The notes under the pieces: model-generated | Told to the model about the DNA's origin: nothing | The model's database searches: none | Seen by the model: only the letters and a program-made list of their open reading frames with translations | Position numbers and translations under genes: made by a program | From: Bacteroidota bacterium | GTDB taxonomy: Bacteria; Bacteroidota; Bacteroidia; Bacteroidales; NBLH01 | Direction: 5' to 3' | Assembly: GCA_025361565.1 (NCBI GenBank) | Contig: JANYKN010000160.1 | Coordinates: 1 to 64,000, forward strand | DNA: 64,000 nucleotides | In this document: positions 43,433 through 55,834 of the stretch, in pieces | How positions within the stretch are numbered: position 1 is the first letter of the stretch | Layout: the number at the start of each line of letters is the position of its first letter

Positions 43433-44992
43433 TTACTTATTCACATGTTTCTTCAAATAAGCCCGCCATGTAATCGCCCATTTTTTTGGATCATCTGAAA
43501 CACTGTAATCTATATGATGGACAACGCTTTGATGAGGTGCACCTCTGATAATTTCCGGATTGCTGTATGCTTCGTCTGAACATTGTTGCAAACCAGCAAT
43601 ATACTCGTCCAATTCCACTTTTGAATAAGATTCGGTTGGCTCAATGGTAAAGGGCTCCGGAACAACAAACGGGTGGTGGCTCGACCACATATGAAATCCA
43701 AAATCTGCCATTCTGTAGGTTACATCATGGGTTCCAATGCCGGTTTCCTTAAACATGTTGTCAAATGAATAACGGACTTGTTCAATCCGCCTTTTACCGC
43801 CTGAAAATGGCGATGTTGCGCCTTTTATTGCAGTAATCTTTCTCAATAAATAATTGTTGTTTAACACAGCAATTTCCGAAACGGTTTTTAATCCTTCTGC
43901 CCCTAGCGACATAATCCATGCATAAGCCCTCAAAATAACAGGAAACACGCCATAAAATGCCCTTGTTTTGCCAATTGTATAAGGAACATCATAATTTAAA
44001 TGATATCTGTCGCCTGTTTTTTCAACCAATGGAACTGGTAAAATATCCTGCAATTGGCTGGTAACTCCAATGGCACCGCCTGCAGGACCACCGCATCCAT
44101 GGGGCGAACTGAATGTTTTGTGCAAATTAAAAAAGCACATATCAAAACCTGCTTCTTTGGTTCGGGTTATTCCCAGTAGTCCATTTGCATTGGCTTGGTC
44201 GTATCCGCAAAGTCCACCTGCATCGTGCACTACTTTGGTGAATTCGGCAATTTTAGAATTAAATATCCCTGTATCTTCAGGGTTGGTAATAAACAAACCC
44301 GCTGTTCTGTTTGAAACTACTTTTTTTAAGGATTCGATATCAACCAATCCATCAGGGCCTTGATGAATGGTAATGATTTTGAAACCCTTCACGGCGGCAG
44401 CGGCAGCATCGGAAGGATGTGAAAAAATGGTGGTAATGATTTCGTTTCTCTGGTCGCCTTCGCCCTTCAAATCATGATATTTTCTGACAATCGAAGCCAT
44501 CACCAAAATAGCATGTGAACCGGAGCTTGGTTGAAAGGAAAATCTGTCCAAACCTGAAATTTCCTTAAAGATTCCTTCCATATTGTAAATGACTTCCAGC
44601 GCACCTTGAACTGTTTCTTCATCCTGGTTTGGGTGAATTTCAGATGCTTTTGGATTTCTGGCAATTGCATCGTTTATTTTGGGGCTGTATTTCATGGTAC
44701 AAGTTCCTTGTCCGATATCGATATTGAAATCGGCTCCTAGCGTTTCCTGCGACATTCTCAAATAATGCTTCAAAACCCGCATTTGACCTACTTCAGGTAG
44801 TTGTGGAGCTTCTTTTCTTCGCATATTTTCAGGTATGGTTGATAAGCCATTTCCAACTTCTTTTTCAATTTCTATATCAACTTTTGGAACTATTATTCCT
44901 CTTTCACCTGGTGTATGTAGTTGAAAAATAACTTCTTCGTCCCACTTTGCCTGATGAAAATTAGTTCTTAGCCTAGCTTTATTTTTTTCCAT
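43433..44992 (-). CDS. gcvPB: Glycine dehydrogenase (decarboxylating) subunit 2
   Basis: The C-terminal half of the two-part P-protein of the glycine cleavage system, 519 residues. It binds pyridoxal phosphate and, with subunit 1, decarboxylates glycine and passes the aminomethyl group to lipoyl GcvH. The PLP lysine is K292 in FFNLHKTFSSPHG, followed by the glycine-rich CGGPAGG. SFQPSSGSHA (about 152-161) is the usual phosphate-binding segment. It starts 34 bp downstream of gcvPA. GcvT, GcvH and Lpd genes are not in the window. Confidence 0.95.
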   Translation of the reverse strand: MEKNKARLRTNFHQAKWDEEVIFQLHTPGERGIIVPKVDIEIEKEVGNGLSTIPENMRRKEAPQLPEVGQMRVLKHYLRMSQETLGADFNIDIGQGTCTMKYSPKINDAIARNPKASEIHPNQDEETVQGALEVIYNMEGIFKEISGLDRFSFQPSSGSHAILVMASIVRKYHDLKGEGDQRNEIITTIFSHPSDAAAAAVKGFKIITIHQGPDGLVDIESLKKVVSNRTAGLFITNPEDTGIFNSKIAEFTKVVHDAGGLCGYDQANANGLLGITRTKEAGFDMCFFNLHKTFSSPHGCGGPAGGAIGVTSQLQDILPVPLVEKTGDRYHLNYDVPYTIGKTRAFYGVFPVILRAYAWIMSLGAEGLKTVSEIAVLNNNYLLRKITAIKGATSPFSGGKRRIEQVRYSFDNMFKETGIGTHDVTYRMADFGFHMWSSHHPFVVPEPFTIEPTESYSKVELDEYIAGLQQCSDEAYSNPEIIRGAPHQSVVHHIDYSVSDDPKKWAITWRAYLKKHVNK

Positions 44993-45026
44993 AATTTGTT
45001 TTGTTTTAGATTAAGAAATGACTTCG

Positions 45027-46418
45027 TTAAATAATTTCATTTAAGGTTTCAGCCAGTTTGTCGATATCTTCTTTCGATACCAACTCGGTTATGCAATACA
45101 AAGCGCAATTTTGCAATTGAGGAAATTCATACGACAAATCCTTGCCTCCAAAAATTCCCTTGGCAAGCAAAGCCTTGTTTATTTCCTGAACCTTTTTTCC
45201 TGAACCAGTAAAATCAATAACAAATTCTTTAAATTGTGAGGATGTGAACCGAAGTTTTGCCCCTTTTACAGCGGTGATTTTTTTTATCGCGTAAAGCGAC
45301 TTTTGTAAAATGTGCTGATCGAGTTCCTGCATACCTTTTGGGCCCATTAAAGCCAAATAGGCACCCGCAGTTATTCCCCATAAAGCAGAGGCTGTTCCAA
45401 TAAATTCTTTGCCGTTTTCTCTGTGTGCAAAAGATGTTCTGTTGTAGGCTACATCATCAAAACCCCATTCTCCTTCAACTGCGGTTTTGGTAATTCCAAA
45501 CAAACGCGAAGGAAATTCCATGATTATTTTTTCCTCGTCGCGGCACGATATAAAGCCACCAGTTGCACCGCCATAATACATGTGGATTCCCAGTCCCTGA
45601 ATATCGCCACAAGCAATATCAGCGCCATATTGACTCGGTGGTTTTAAAAGTCCCAATGAAATTGGATCGGTTCCAACAATGCTTAATGAGCCATTTTTAT
45701 GGGCAATTTCCGAAATTATTTCACCCTGGTTTTCGATAATTCCAAAATAGGAAGGGTTTTCGAAATAAATGGCGGCAACTTCTGGATTGATTTTCTTTTT
45801 CAAATCCTCTAAATCCATCAAGCCTGTGATCATGTTGTGGTTGACTTTCGTGATTTTCATCACAGGCTCAATGTAGTTTTTGATGGCATCGAACCTATCC
45901 GGCGAAACGATTTCAGAAACAAGTACTTCGCTTCTTTTGGTTAGCCTGCCTGCCATTCTGATGGATGTGCTTGCAGCTTGTGTCCAATCGTAAGTTGGCA
46001 CATTAACTACATCAAAATCAAGCATTTCAGCCATTAAACTTTCGTACTCGAATAAGGAATGAAAACGGCCATGATCTTCGTAAGGTTCGCCTGCATAAGC
46101 AGTCAGGAATTCTGCCCTACCGTTTATTTCATCACAAATAGCTGGTACATAGTGGTTATAGCAACCGCCTCCAAGAAAGCTGATGTTTTCCTTGCAAGTT
46201 TTATTTTTTGAAAGTAATCTTTCAAAATGTGCCTTAAGCTCCATTTCCGAAAGCAGGGGCTTGGGCAATTTCATTTCTTTTCGGTACCTGAGACTTTCAG
46301 GGATATCTTCGAAAAGTTCTTCAATGTCCTTAACTCCAATTTCCTTGAGCATTTCTGCTTTTACATCAGGCTCGGAGTTTGGGATGTAGGGATGTACAAA
46401 ATGTTTTTTTTCAGACAT
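45027..46418 (-). CDS. gcvPA: Glycine dehydrogenase (decarboxylating) subunit 1
   Basis: The N-terminal half of the split P-protein, 463 residues, a fold-type I PLP-family relative lacking the PLP lysine. Family motifs are HPYIPNSEPDVKAEML, FLGGGCYNHYVP (about 81-92), TAYAGEPYEDHGR and FEYESLMAEMLDFDVVN. It must pair with GcvPB. Splitting of GcvP into two genes is common in Firmicutes and archaea, but many Bacteroidota have a single gcvP, so this split form is worth noting. It is the first gene of a two-gene unit. Confidence 0.95.
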   Translation of the reverse strand: MSEKKHFVHPYIPNSEPDVKAEMLKEIGVKDIEELFEDIPESLRYRKEMKLPKPLLSEMELKAHFERLLSKNKTCKENISFLGGGCYNHYVPAICDEINGRAEFLTAYAGEPYEDHGRFHSLFEYESLMAEMLDFDVVNVPTYDWTQAASTSIRMAGRLTKRSEVLVSEIVSPDRFDAIKNYIEPVMKITKVNHNMITGLMDLEDLKKKINPEVAAIYFENPSYFGIIENQGEIISEIAHKNGSLSIVGTDPISLGLLKPPSQYGADIACGDIQGLGIHMYYGGATGGFISCRDEEKIIMEFPSRLFGITKTAVEGEWGFDDVAYNRTSFAHRENGKEFIGTASALWGITAGAYLALMGPKGMQELDQHILQKSLYAIKKITAVKGAKLRFTSSQFKEFVIDFTGSGKKVQEINKALLAKGIFGGKDLSYEFPQLQNCALYCITELVSKEDIDKLAETLNEII

Positions 46419-46500
46419 GGTATTGGAAATTAGATGTTAGAAACTAGAAATTTGATATTAGAAATTATGAATATATTATGAAATAAGTTTTAGTTGATCT

Positions 46501-46630
46501 CTTCCCCCTTGGCGAAGGGGGCTAGGGGGATTGACTATATTTAAATATGAAATTTTCAACTTAATAAATGCTTGAAGTTTTCCAATTATTTCAAATCAAT
46601 CCCCCAACCCCCTTCACCAAGGGGGAATTC
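46501..46630. repeat. Inverted pair of REP-like C-rich/G-rich elements
   Basis: CTTCCCCCTTGGCGAAGGGG then GCTAGGGGGATTGACT (46501-46536) faces an inverted copy, AATCAATCCCCCAACCCCCT then TCACCAAGGGGGAATTC (46594-46630). Each element can also fold alone. They lie in the 335-bp gap between the SDR gene and gcvPA and may end the SDR transcript. Confidence 0.7.
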
Positions 46631-46753
46631 GGTTCTATTAAACTTTTTTGATTTTAATTTGATTCATTACTTTCTGTGAATTGACGATTCTGAATGGATA
46701 TTTTTGTGTTGTATAATTATTAAATTGTCAAATTATCAAATTATCAAATTCAA

Positions 46754-47545
46754 TTATGCTATACCACCTCCATCAACAACAATATGCGCTCCCGAAATCC
46801 AAGTAGACATATTACTCGCCAAAAACAAAACCACATTGGCAACATCATCGGGCGTGCCCAGGCGGGCTATTGGCCTTGTACTGCATTCGGCTTTGTATTT
46901 TTCGTTGTATTCACCACCCAATTGTTCACATTCGCTTTTAAGCATTGGAGTGTCCACATCGCCGGGGCAAACGGTATTTACCCGAATATTGTCCTTTCCA
47001 TGGTCAATGCACATGGCTCGTGTCATGTTCAATGTTCCACCTTTCATGGCGCAATATGCAACAGCATTTTCGCCACCTTTTAACGACCAGCCTGAGCCTG
47101 TGTTGATGATGCTTCCACCACCCACTTTTTTCATATAGGGAATAGAATATTTTGAAAGCAAATATTGACCTTTTAAGGAAACATCAAGTGCCAAATCCCA
47201 TTCTTCTGGCTCAAGGTCAACCGCGTTTTTTCGGATGGCAATACCTGCGTTGTTGAATAAAATATCGATTCTTCCAAAAGCAGCCGCCGTTTTATCTGCT
47301 GCGTTTTTACAATCACTGGAAGATCGGACATCACATTTGACAAACATGGCAACACCACCAGCATTTTCAATTTCTTTTACTGCTTTGGCTCCGTTTTCGT
47401 CATTGATATCCAGAATTGAAACTTTAGCGCCAAATTCAGCCAAGCGCTTTGCTGTACCTAAGCCAATTCCTGATGCTCCGCCCGAAATCATGGCCACTTT
47501 TCCTTCGAGGGAAATTAATTCCAATGCTTTTTTACTGATGTCCAT
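46754..47545 (-). CDS. SDR-family oxidoreductase
   Basis: A 263-residue classical short-chain dehydrogenase/reductase. Rossmann glycine motif SGGASGIGLG (21-30), NNAG (98-101), catalytic serine S151 and Y164-x3-K168 are all present. D47 at the end of strand 2 suggests NAD(H) rather than NADP(H). The closest broad groups are glucose 1-dehydrogenase-like and 3-oxoacyl reductase-like enzymes; the substrate is unknown. It starts 34 bp after the beta-galactosidase gene, so it probably oxidises a sugar or sugar derivative released in the same pathway. Confidence 0.88.
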   Translation of the reverse strand: MDISKKALELISLEGKVAMISGGASGIGLGTAKRLAEFGAKVSILDINDENGAKAVKEIENAGGVAMFVKCDVRSSSDCKNAADKTAAAFGRIDILFNNAGIAIRKNAVDLEPEEWDLALDVSLKGQYLLSKYSIPYMKKVGGGSIINTGSGWSLKGGENAVAYCAMKGGTLNMTRAMCIDHGKDNIRVNTVCPGDVDTPMLKSECEQLGGEYNEKYKAECSTRPIARLGTPDDVANVVLFLASNMSTWISGAHIVVDGGGIA

Positions 47546-47579
47546 AGGTGAATTTTTATAGTTAGTAAATCAGATTATT

Positions 47580-50780
<3,201 letters not shown>

Positions 50781-50883
50781 TTAATAAAATTAAGCATTTT
50801 TGAATTTATCTTCTTGGGAATGAACTATTTTAAATCGATTCTAAAATCTCTTACAGTAAGTAGAGTTAATCTTAGATATTGCT

Positions 50884-50928
50884 TAAAAAAAGTAAAGAAA
50901 AGGCGGCTATAAACCGTGTACCGCCTTT
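50884..50928 (-). terminator. Terminator or attenuating hairpin between susD and the GH2 gene
   Basis: AAAGGCGG (50899-50906) pairs with CCGCCTTT (50921-50928) around a 14-nt loop. On the minus strand it is followed by TTTTCTTTACTTTTTTT. It should lower transcription of the downstream hydrolase genes relative to susCD. Confidence 0.7.
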
Positions 50929-50956
50929 AATTTACTCAACCTAGCAATAAAAGCAA

Positions 50957-52468
50957 TTAATCGATTTTGTAATTTGCGAGCACTTCAGCTTCAGGAACAG
51001 GGAAGAAGGAATGTGTACTCAAATTAAAATTTGAAGCGCCGTCTTTTCCACTATTATGCATTTTGTCTTCCAACAAGCCCCATCTTCTGAGATCAAAAAA
51101 GCGATGGCCTTCCATTGCAAATTCCATTATTCGTTCATGGATAATCTGAACTTTTACTTCAGCTTTTGTAGTCCCAATCATATTTGGCATGTGAGCTCTA
51201 TTTCTTACTTGATTTATATATGGGATTGCTTCAGAGGTTCTGTCCAATTCATTCAAAACTTCAGCATACATCAGCAACACATCAGCATATCTTAACAAAT
51301 GTTCGTTAATTGCAGATTCATCCTGATTCATTTCGGCTTCGGTTGCAGGTAAATACTTTTTAAAAGCAATTTTCCTGTCAACGCCGAATATTTCGTCATA
51401 GGTATATCCCCAAATTCCACTATTGGGATCATCAAACAGTAGCGTGCTATACAATCGATCGTCATACAAACCTGTTGTTGCAATTTGTCCTTCACTTTTC
51501 ATTTGTTGCAATAAAAAGTTAGTCCCTCTAATTTCGTCCCAACCACCTAGCTCACTCACTCCAATCCACCACTGCTTTGGAAATTTAAGATATGCACCAT
51601 TTTCAGTTGATGCCGAAAATTGAATTTCGAATAGTGATTCTGTGCTGTTTTGATTTGTGCCATCAAACAAAGTGGCATAATCAGTTACTAAGGTATATTT
51701 ATTAAGCACTTGCTCAAAAGCAGTTGCTGCGGCTGTATAATATGTTTGTGCATTTGCTGGTTCTTCTCCGGCACGATAAAGGTAAGCCTTTGCTAAAAAT
51801 CCATAAGCTGCTTCTTTGGTTGCTCTTCCAAGGTTGGCAGCTGGGAGCTCGTCTTTGCTCAATAAATCAGGAATTGCAGCGTTAAAATCTGCAATAATTT
51901 GATCCCATGCAACGGAGCGTTCCGATAACGCCTGATCCAGTTCTGCTTCCGAAGTAATAACTTTTGTTCTAAGAACAATTTTTTCCCAATTACACAGTAA
52001 TTTGAAGTTGTAGAATGCTCTCATAAATGTAGCTTCAGCAACAATTTGTTTCCGATCTGCATTCGGTATTTTATCAATTGTCATTTCTCCTACTTTTTCT
52101 ATAACCTGATTGGCATAATTGATACCACGATAATTTGATCTCCAATATTGAGTAGTTTGTGTATTTGAATTGGTATTGGAAAAGGCCGAAATTTGAGTCC
52201 AGTCGGGATAATTGGTTGCATCTGTGCCTGGTTCACAAAGATCTGATCTGTAATTATCAATCACATATTTTACTTCGGCATATCCCCAATAGCTAATTGT
52301 ATATTCAATTTGTGCATAAACAGAAGCAAGCCCGGCTTCAGCATCTGACTTATTTCTCCAAAAATTTTGAGATGTAAGTTGATCTGGTGCGGTTTGATTC
52401 AGAAAATCTTTTGAACAACCTGAAATAAAGATTGCTAGAATTGCTAATATATATATTTTATTTTTCAT
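50957..52468 (-). CDS. SusD/RagB family nutrient-binding outer-membrane lipoprotein
   Basis: A 503-residue surface lipoprotein. Signal with lipobox ISGC (C18), then the usual KDFLNQTAPDQLTSQNFW opening. An alpha-helical TPR-like core with MRAFYNFKLLCNWEKI (about 149-164) and a C-terminal SusD segment HERIMEFAMEGHRFFDLRRWG (about 446-466) are present. It captures glycan fragments and forms the lid of the SusC transporter encoded 19 bp upstream. Substrate specificity cannot be read from the sequence. Confidence 0.95.
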   Translation of the reverse strand: MKNKIYILAILAIFISGCSKDFLNQTAPDQLTSQNFWRNKSDAEAGLASVYAQIEYTISYWGYAEVKYVIDNYRSDLCEPGTDATNYPDWTQISAFSNTNSNTQTTQYWRSNYRGINYANQVIEKVGEMTIDKIPNADRKQIVAEATFMRAFYNFKLLCNWEKIVLRTKVITSEAELDQALSERSVAWDQIIADFNAAIPDLLSKDELPAANLGRATKEAAYGFLAKAYLYRAGEEPANAQTYYTAAATAFEQVLNKYTLVTDYATLFDGTNQNSTESLFEIQFSASTENGAYLKFPKQWWIGVSELGGWDEIRGTNFLLQQMKSEGQIATTGLYDDRLYSTLLFDDPNSGIWGYTYDEIFGVDRKIAFKKYLPATEAEMNQDESAINEHLLRYADVLLMYAEVLNELDRTSEAIPYINQVRNRAHMPNMIGTTKAEVKVQIIHERIMEFAMEGHRFFDLRRWGLLEDKMHNSGKDGASNFNLSTHSFFPVPEAEVLANYKID

Positions 52469-52487
52469 TTTAAATAGAATTTATTGG

Positions 52488-55400
52488 TTAAAAAGTGATT
52501 TGAAGGCCAAATAAAATGGTTTTAACCATTGGATAAAATGCTCGATCAACACCTTGGTCACCAACGCTTTCACGTCCTACTTCAGGATCTAGACCGGTAT
52601 ATTTAGTAATGGTCAAAAGATTTTCGCCACTTACATAAAGCCTGCATCTTTCAATTTTCACGGCATCCAAAGCTGATTTTGGCAAATTATAGCCTAACTG
52701 GATATTTTTTAGCCTTAAAAAACTTCCGTTTTCGAGAAAACGTGTTGATTCTCTGCTATTTCCATTTGGATCACCTAAAACTGCACGGGGAATATCTGTA
52801 TTTGTATTGCTTGGTGTCCATGCATTAACTGAACTTGCCAAAAAGTTATAAGTACTTTCCATTCTTTGATAATAGTATTTATTTCCGTTGTATATTTTGT
52901 TGCCCCCAACACCATATAGCATTAGCGATAAATCAAATCCTTTATAATCAGCATTAAAAGATAAACTATATTCTACTTTAGGTATTCCTGATCCTTGATA
53001 AGTTTTATCTAAAGCATCAATCACACCATCGTTGTTGGTATTTTTGAATTTAATATCGCCAGCTTTTGCGTTTGGTTGAAGCCTTTCACCGTTTGAATTT
53101 ACATAGTTTACAGCTTCTTCGTCGGTTTGAAATATACCATCGGTTTCGTAAAGGAAAAAAGCTCCTATTTCTGTTCCTTCTCTGGTGCTGGTAACAAAAT
53201 GAGAATCACCATATCTTAAACCTTCGCCGGGTAGTTGCTGATCGGGAGCAGCCAATTTTAATACTTTATTTTTTATGGTTGCAAATGTTCCATTAATCTG
53301 ATATTTGAAATCTTTTTTACCATTTTTATAACTCAGTTCCAATTCAAGTCCCTGGTTTTTTATTTTACCAATGTTTACAAATGGATTTAATAATCCTGAT
53401 GATAGTGGGACCATTTTTTCGACCAACATATCATCGGTTATTTTATTATAGTAGTTTAATGAACCGGATATTTGAGAATCAAATAAGCCAAAGTCCAAGC
53501 CAATGTTAACGGTTTTTGTTTCTTCCCAGTGCAGGTCTTTGTTTTCCATACTTTGGGCAATGCTTCCGGGCCAATGGTTTCCACCACCTTGAACATAACC
53601 TAAGGTATAGCTTTCGGAACTTGTAATTAAAGGCATCCAACTATAAGGGCCTAATGTAACTTCGTTTCCAAGTTTACCCCAACTTGCTCTTAATTTTAGT
53701 TCATTCAGAAATGTTAGCGATTTCATAAAACCTTCATTATGAAGTTTCCATGCAGCTGCAAATGATGGAAAGTTCCCATATTTGGAATCGGGTCCAAACT
53801 TTGAAGAACCATCTCTTCTGAACGTGGCTTGAATTAGATATTTATCGTTATAACCATAATTTAGTCTTCCAAGAACCGAAGTTCTGTTATAGACCCATTG
53901 GGATCCACTTGCAGAATAAGTTCCTCCAAATCCTGAGTTAAGTGTATTGAAGCTTTCGTCCAGAAACCCTGCGGGTACTTCTGTTTCAACAATATTTCCA
54001 TCCACATCAACGGATCTGATGGTAGTTTTTCCTACAACATCAGCTTGCATCCAATTCATTTTTTCAGAAGAAGCAGTATATCCGGCCAACAAATCAATAG
54101 AATGTTTACCAGCTTTTAAATTATATGTAAGTAAATGTTCCATAGTTTGTTCCGTCCAATTTGATCTGTGATCAGACATTGTTGGATAAAGATTTGGATC
54201 CTGAAGGTTTACCTGATATTTTGGTGCATGCGTATTGGTATAATCATTACTGTTTTGATAACCAAGGTTTATTTTATAATCCAAACCTTTGATAATATTA
54301 ACATCTCCGGCAATCGAAACAGTTGTATATTGGGTTTTGGTTAATTCAGTTTTGTAAAAATCCAGACCAACCGGATTATTGGTGCTTGGCATTCCATTAG
54401 AAGCCATACCAAATCCATACTCCTGCGAAGGATCATATACCGGAATTAATGGAAGCATTTCATTATCTTCTCTGATATTGAATTTTATTGGTTCAGTAGC
54501 AGTTTCGGTGTAGGATAAATTAGTCCTTATTTTAAATTTTGTTTTCTTAATTTCTCCATTTGCCCTTATAGCAGATTTGGTAAACCCACTTCCAATAAAT
54601 GAGCCTTGCTCATCGGCGAATAAACCAGAAACACTATAATTGAAAGATTCACTTGCTCCACTAACCCGCAAATTATAGTTTTGGCGTACTGCATTTTTAA
54701 CCGATACTTCTTTTTGCCAGTCCGTATTATTGTTGGATGGGTTAATAATATATTCTGGTAATGCCTGGCCAGCATTTTGGTACATCATGGTTGCAACCTT
54801 TAAATATTCATCCCGGTTGGCCATGTCAAATTGATTTACTTGATTTACAACTCCGGCATATGCTTTAAAATCAACTTCTACTTTTCCTTTTTTACCGCTT
54901 TTTGTAGTAACCAATATTACTCCATTTGCTGCTCTTGAACCGTAAATGGCAGCAGCTGCTCCATCTTTTAATACCTCGATAGATTCAATATCATCTGGAT
55001 TTAAATAGTCAAGAGAGCCCGGTACCCCATCAATAATGTAAAGAGGTGCATTATCTCCGATTGTTCCAATACCTCTTATTCTGATGGCTGAACCTGCTCC
55101 AGGTGCTCCACCATATTTTTGAACAGTAACGCCTGCAACTTGTCCTTGCATTGCATTTACAGGGTTTATAGCTCCTGCTTTTTCTATTGATTCACTTTTT
55201 ATTGAAGAGATAGACCCGGTTAAATTGCTTTTTTTAATAGTTCCATATCCAACTACAACCACTTCGTCAACTCCAATGTCGGAAGTTTTCATTACAACAT
55301 TGATTACATTTTGTGCGCCTACAGCAACTTCCTGTGGTTCAAACCCAACTGATGTGAATACAAGAATTGAACTTTCGGATTGAACCATAATTTCATACTT

Positions 55401-55604
55401 GCCTTCTAAATCAGTAATTGCACCAGTTCCAGTGCCTTTTTCCTGAATTGAAACTCCTATCAGCGGTTCATTTGAAGCATCAGTTAAGGTTCCACTTACT
55501 TTTTTCTGCGCATTGGCCCATTGTGGTGCCAGAAAGAAAACAAAGAATAACATTGCCCAGAAAAACCGGCTTACATTAATCTTCTTTGCATAAATTTTTT
55601 CCAT
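52488..55604 (-). CDS. SusC/RagA family TonB-linked outer-membrane transporter
   Basis: A 1038-residue TonB-dependent importer. Signal peptide about 1-32 (ending ANAQ). A carboxypeptidase-regulatory-like domain (about 34-120) leads to the TonB-box region VDEVVVVGYGT. The plug includes ALYIIDGVPG-type residues (PLYIIDGVPGS near 188) and GAAAAIYGSRAANGVILVTTK. A 22-strand barrel with LRLKNIQLGYNLP and a C-terminal aromatic ending F follow. It has no STN domain, so it is not itself a sigma-signalling receptor. It pairs with the downstream SusD. Confidence 0.95.
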   Translation of the reverse strand: MEKIYAKKINVSRFFWAMLFFVFFLAPQWANAQKKVSGTLTDASNEPLIGVSIQEKGTGTGAITDLEGKYEIMVQSESSILVFTSVGFEPQEVAVGAQNVINVVMKTSDIGVDEVVVVGYGTIKKSNLTGSISSIKSESIEKAGAINPVNAMQGQVAGVTVQKYGGAPGAGSAIRIRGIGTIGDNAPLYIIDGVPGSLDYLNPDDIESIEVLKDGAAAAIYGSRAANGVILVTTKSGKKGKVEVDFKAYAGVVNQVNQFDMANRDEYLKVATMMYQNAGQALPEYIINPSNNNTDWQKEVSVKNAVRQNYNLRVSGASESFNYSVSGLFADEQGSFIGSGFTKSAIRANGEIKKTKFKIRTNLSYTETATEPIKFNIREDNEMLPLIPVYDPSQEYGFGMASNGMPSTNNPVGLDFYKTELTKTQYTTVSIAGDVNIIKGLDYKINLGYQNSNDYTNTHAPKYQVNLQDPNLYPTMSDHRSNWTEQTMEHLLTYNLKAGKHSIDLLAGYTASSEKMNWMQADVVGKTTIRSVDVDGNIVETEVPAGFLDESFNTLNSGFGGTYSASGSQWVYNRTSVLGRLNYGYNDKYLIQATFRRDGSSKFGPDSKYGNFPSFAAAWKLHNEGFMKSLTFLNELKLRASWGKLGNEVTLGPYSWMPLITSSESYTLGYVQGGGNHWPGSIAQSMENKDLHWEETKTVNIGLDFGLFDSQISGSLNYYNKITDDMLVEKMVPLSSGLLNPFVNIGKIKNQGLELELSYKNGKKDFKYQINGTFATIKNKVLKLAAPDQQLPGEGLRYGDSHFVTSTREGTEIGAFFLYETDGIFQTDEEAVNYVNSNGERLQPNAKAGDIKFKNTNNDGVIDALDKTYQGSGIPKVEYSLSFNADYKGFDLSLMLYGVGGNKIYNGNKYYYQRMESTYNFLASSVNAWTPSNTNTDIPRAVLGDPNGNSRESTRFLENGSFLRLKNIQLGYNLPKSALDAVKIERCRLYVSGENLLTITKYTGLDPEVGRESVGDQGVDRAFYPMVKTILFGLQITF

Positions 55605-55721
55605 AAATAAATTGGTTTAAGTTATCTATAATAAGATTTCATAAAAATTCGGCATATGCTGAATTCAAGACCAATATTAGGCAGTATAAATTCATATACT
55701 CCAATTGAGGGGTACTACATA

Positions 55722-55827
55722 AACTCTACAAAAAGATAAAATCGGGATTTTTATGGTGGTAAAAACTCTACAATCGAAAATTCAACTAGCTGAATACCAG
55801 AGGTAAATATATAATACAACTCTACAA
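55722..55827. promoter_or_regulatory. Three direct repeats of AACTCTACAA upstream of susC
   Basis: Identical 10-bp sites lie at 55722-55731, 55764-55773 and 55818-55827, with start-to-start spacings of 42 and 54 bp, close to 4 and 5 helical turns. They fill the gap between susC and the TPR/HTH regulator gene and are candidate operators for that regulator. Confidence 0.6.
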
Positions 55828-55834
55828 TTTGAAT

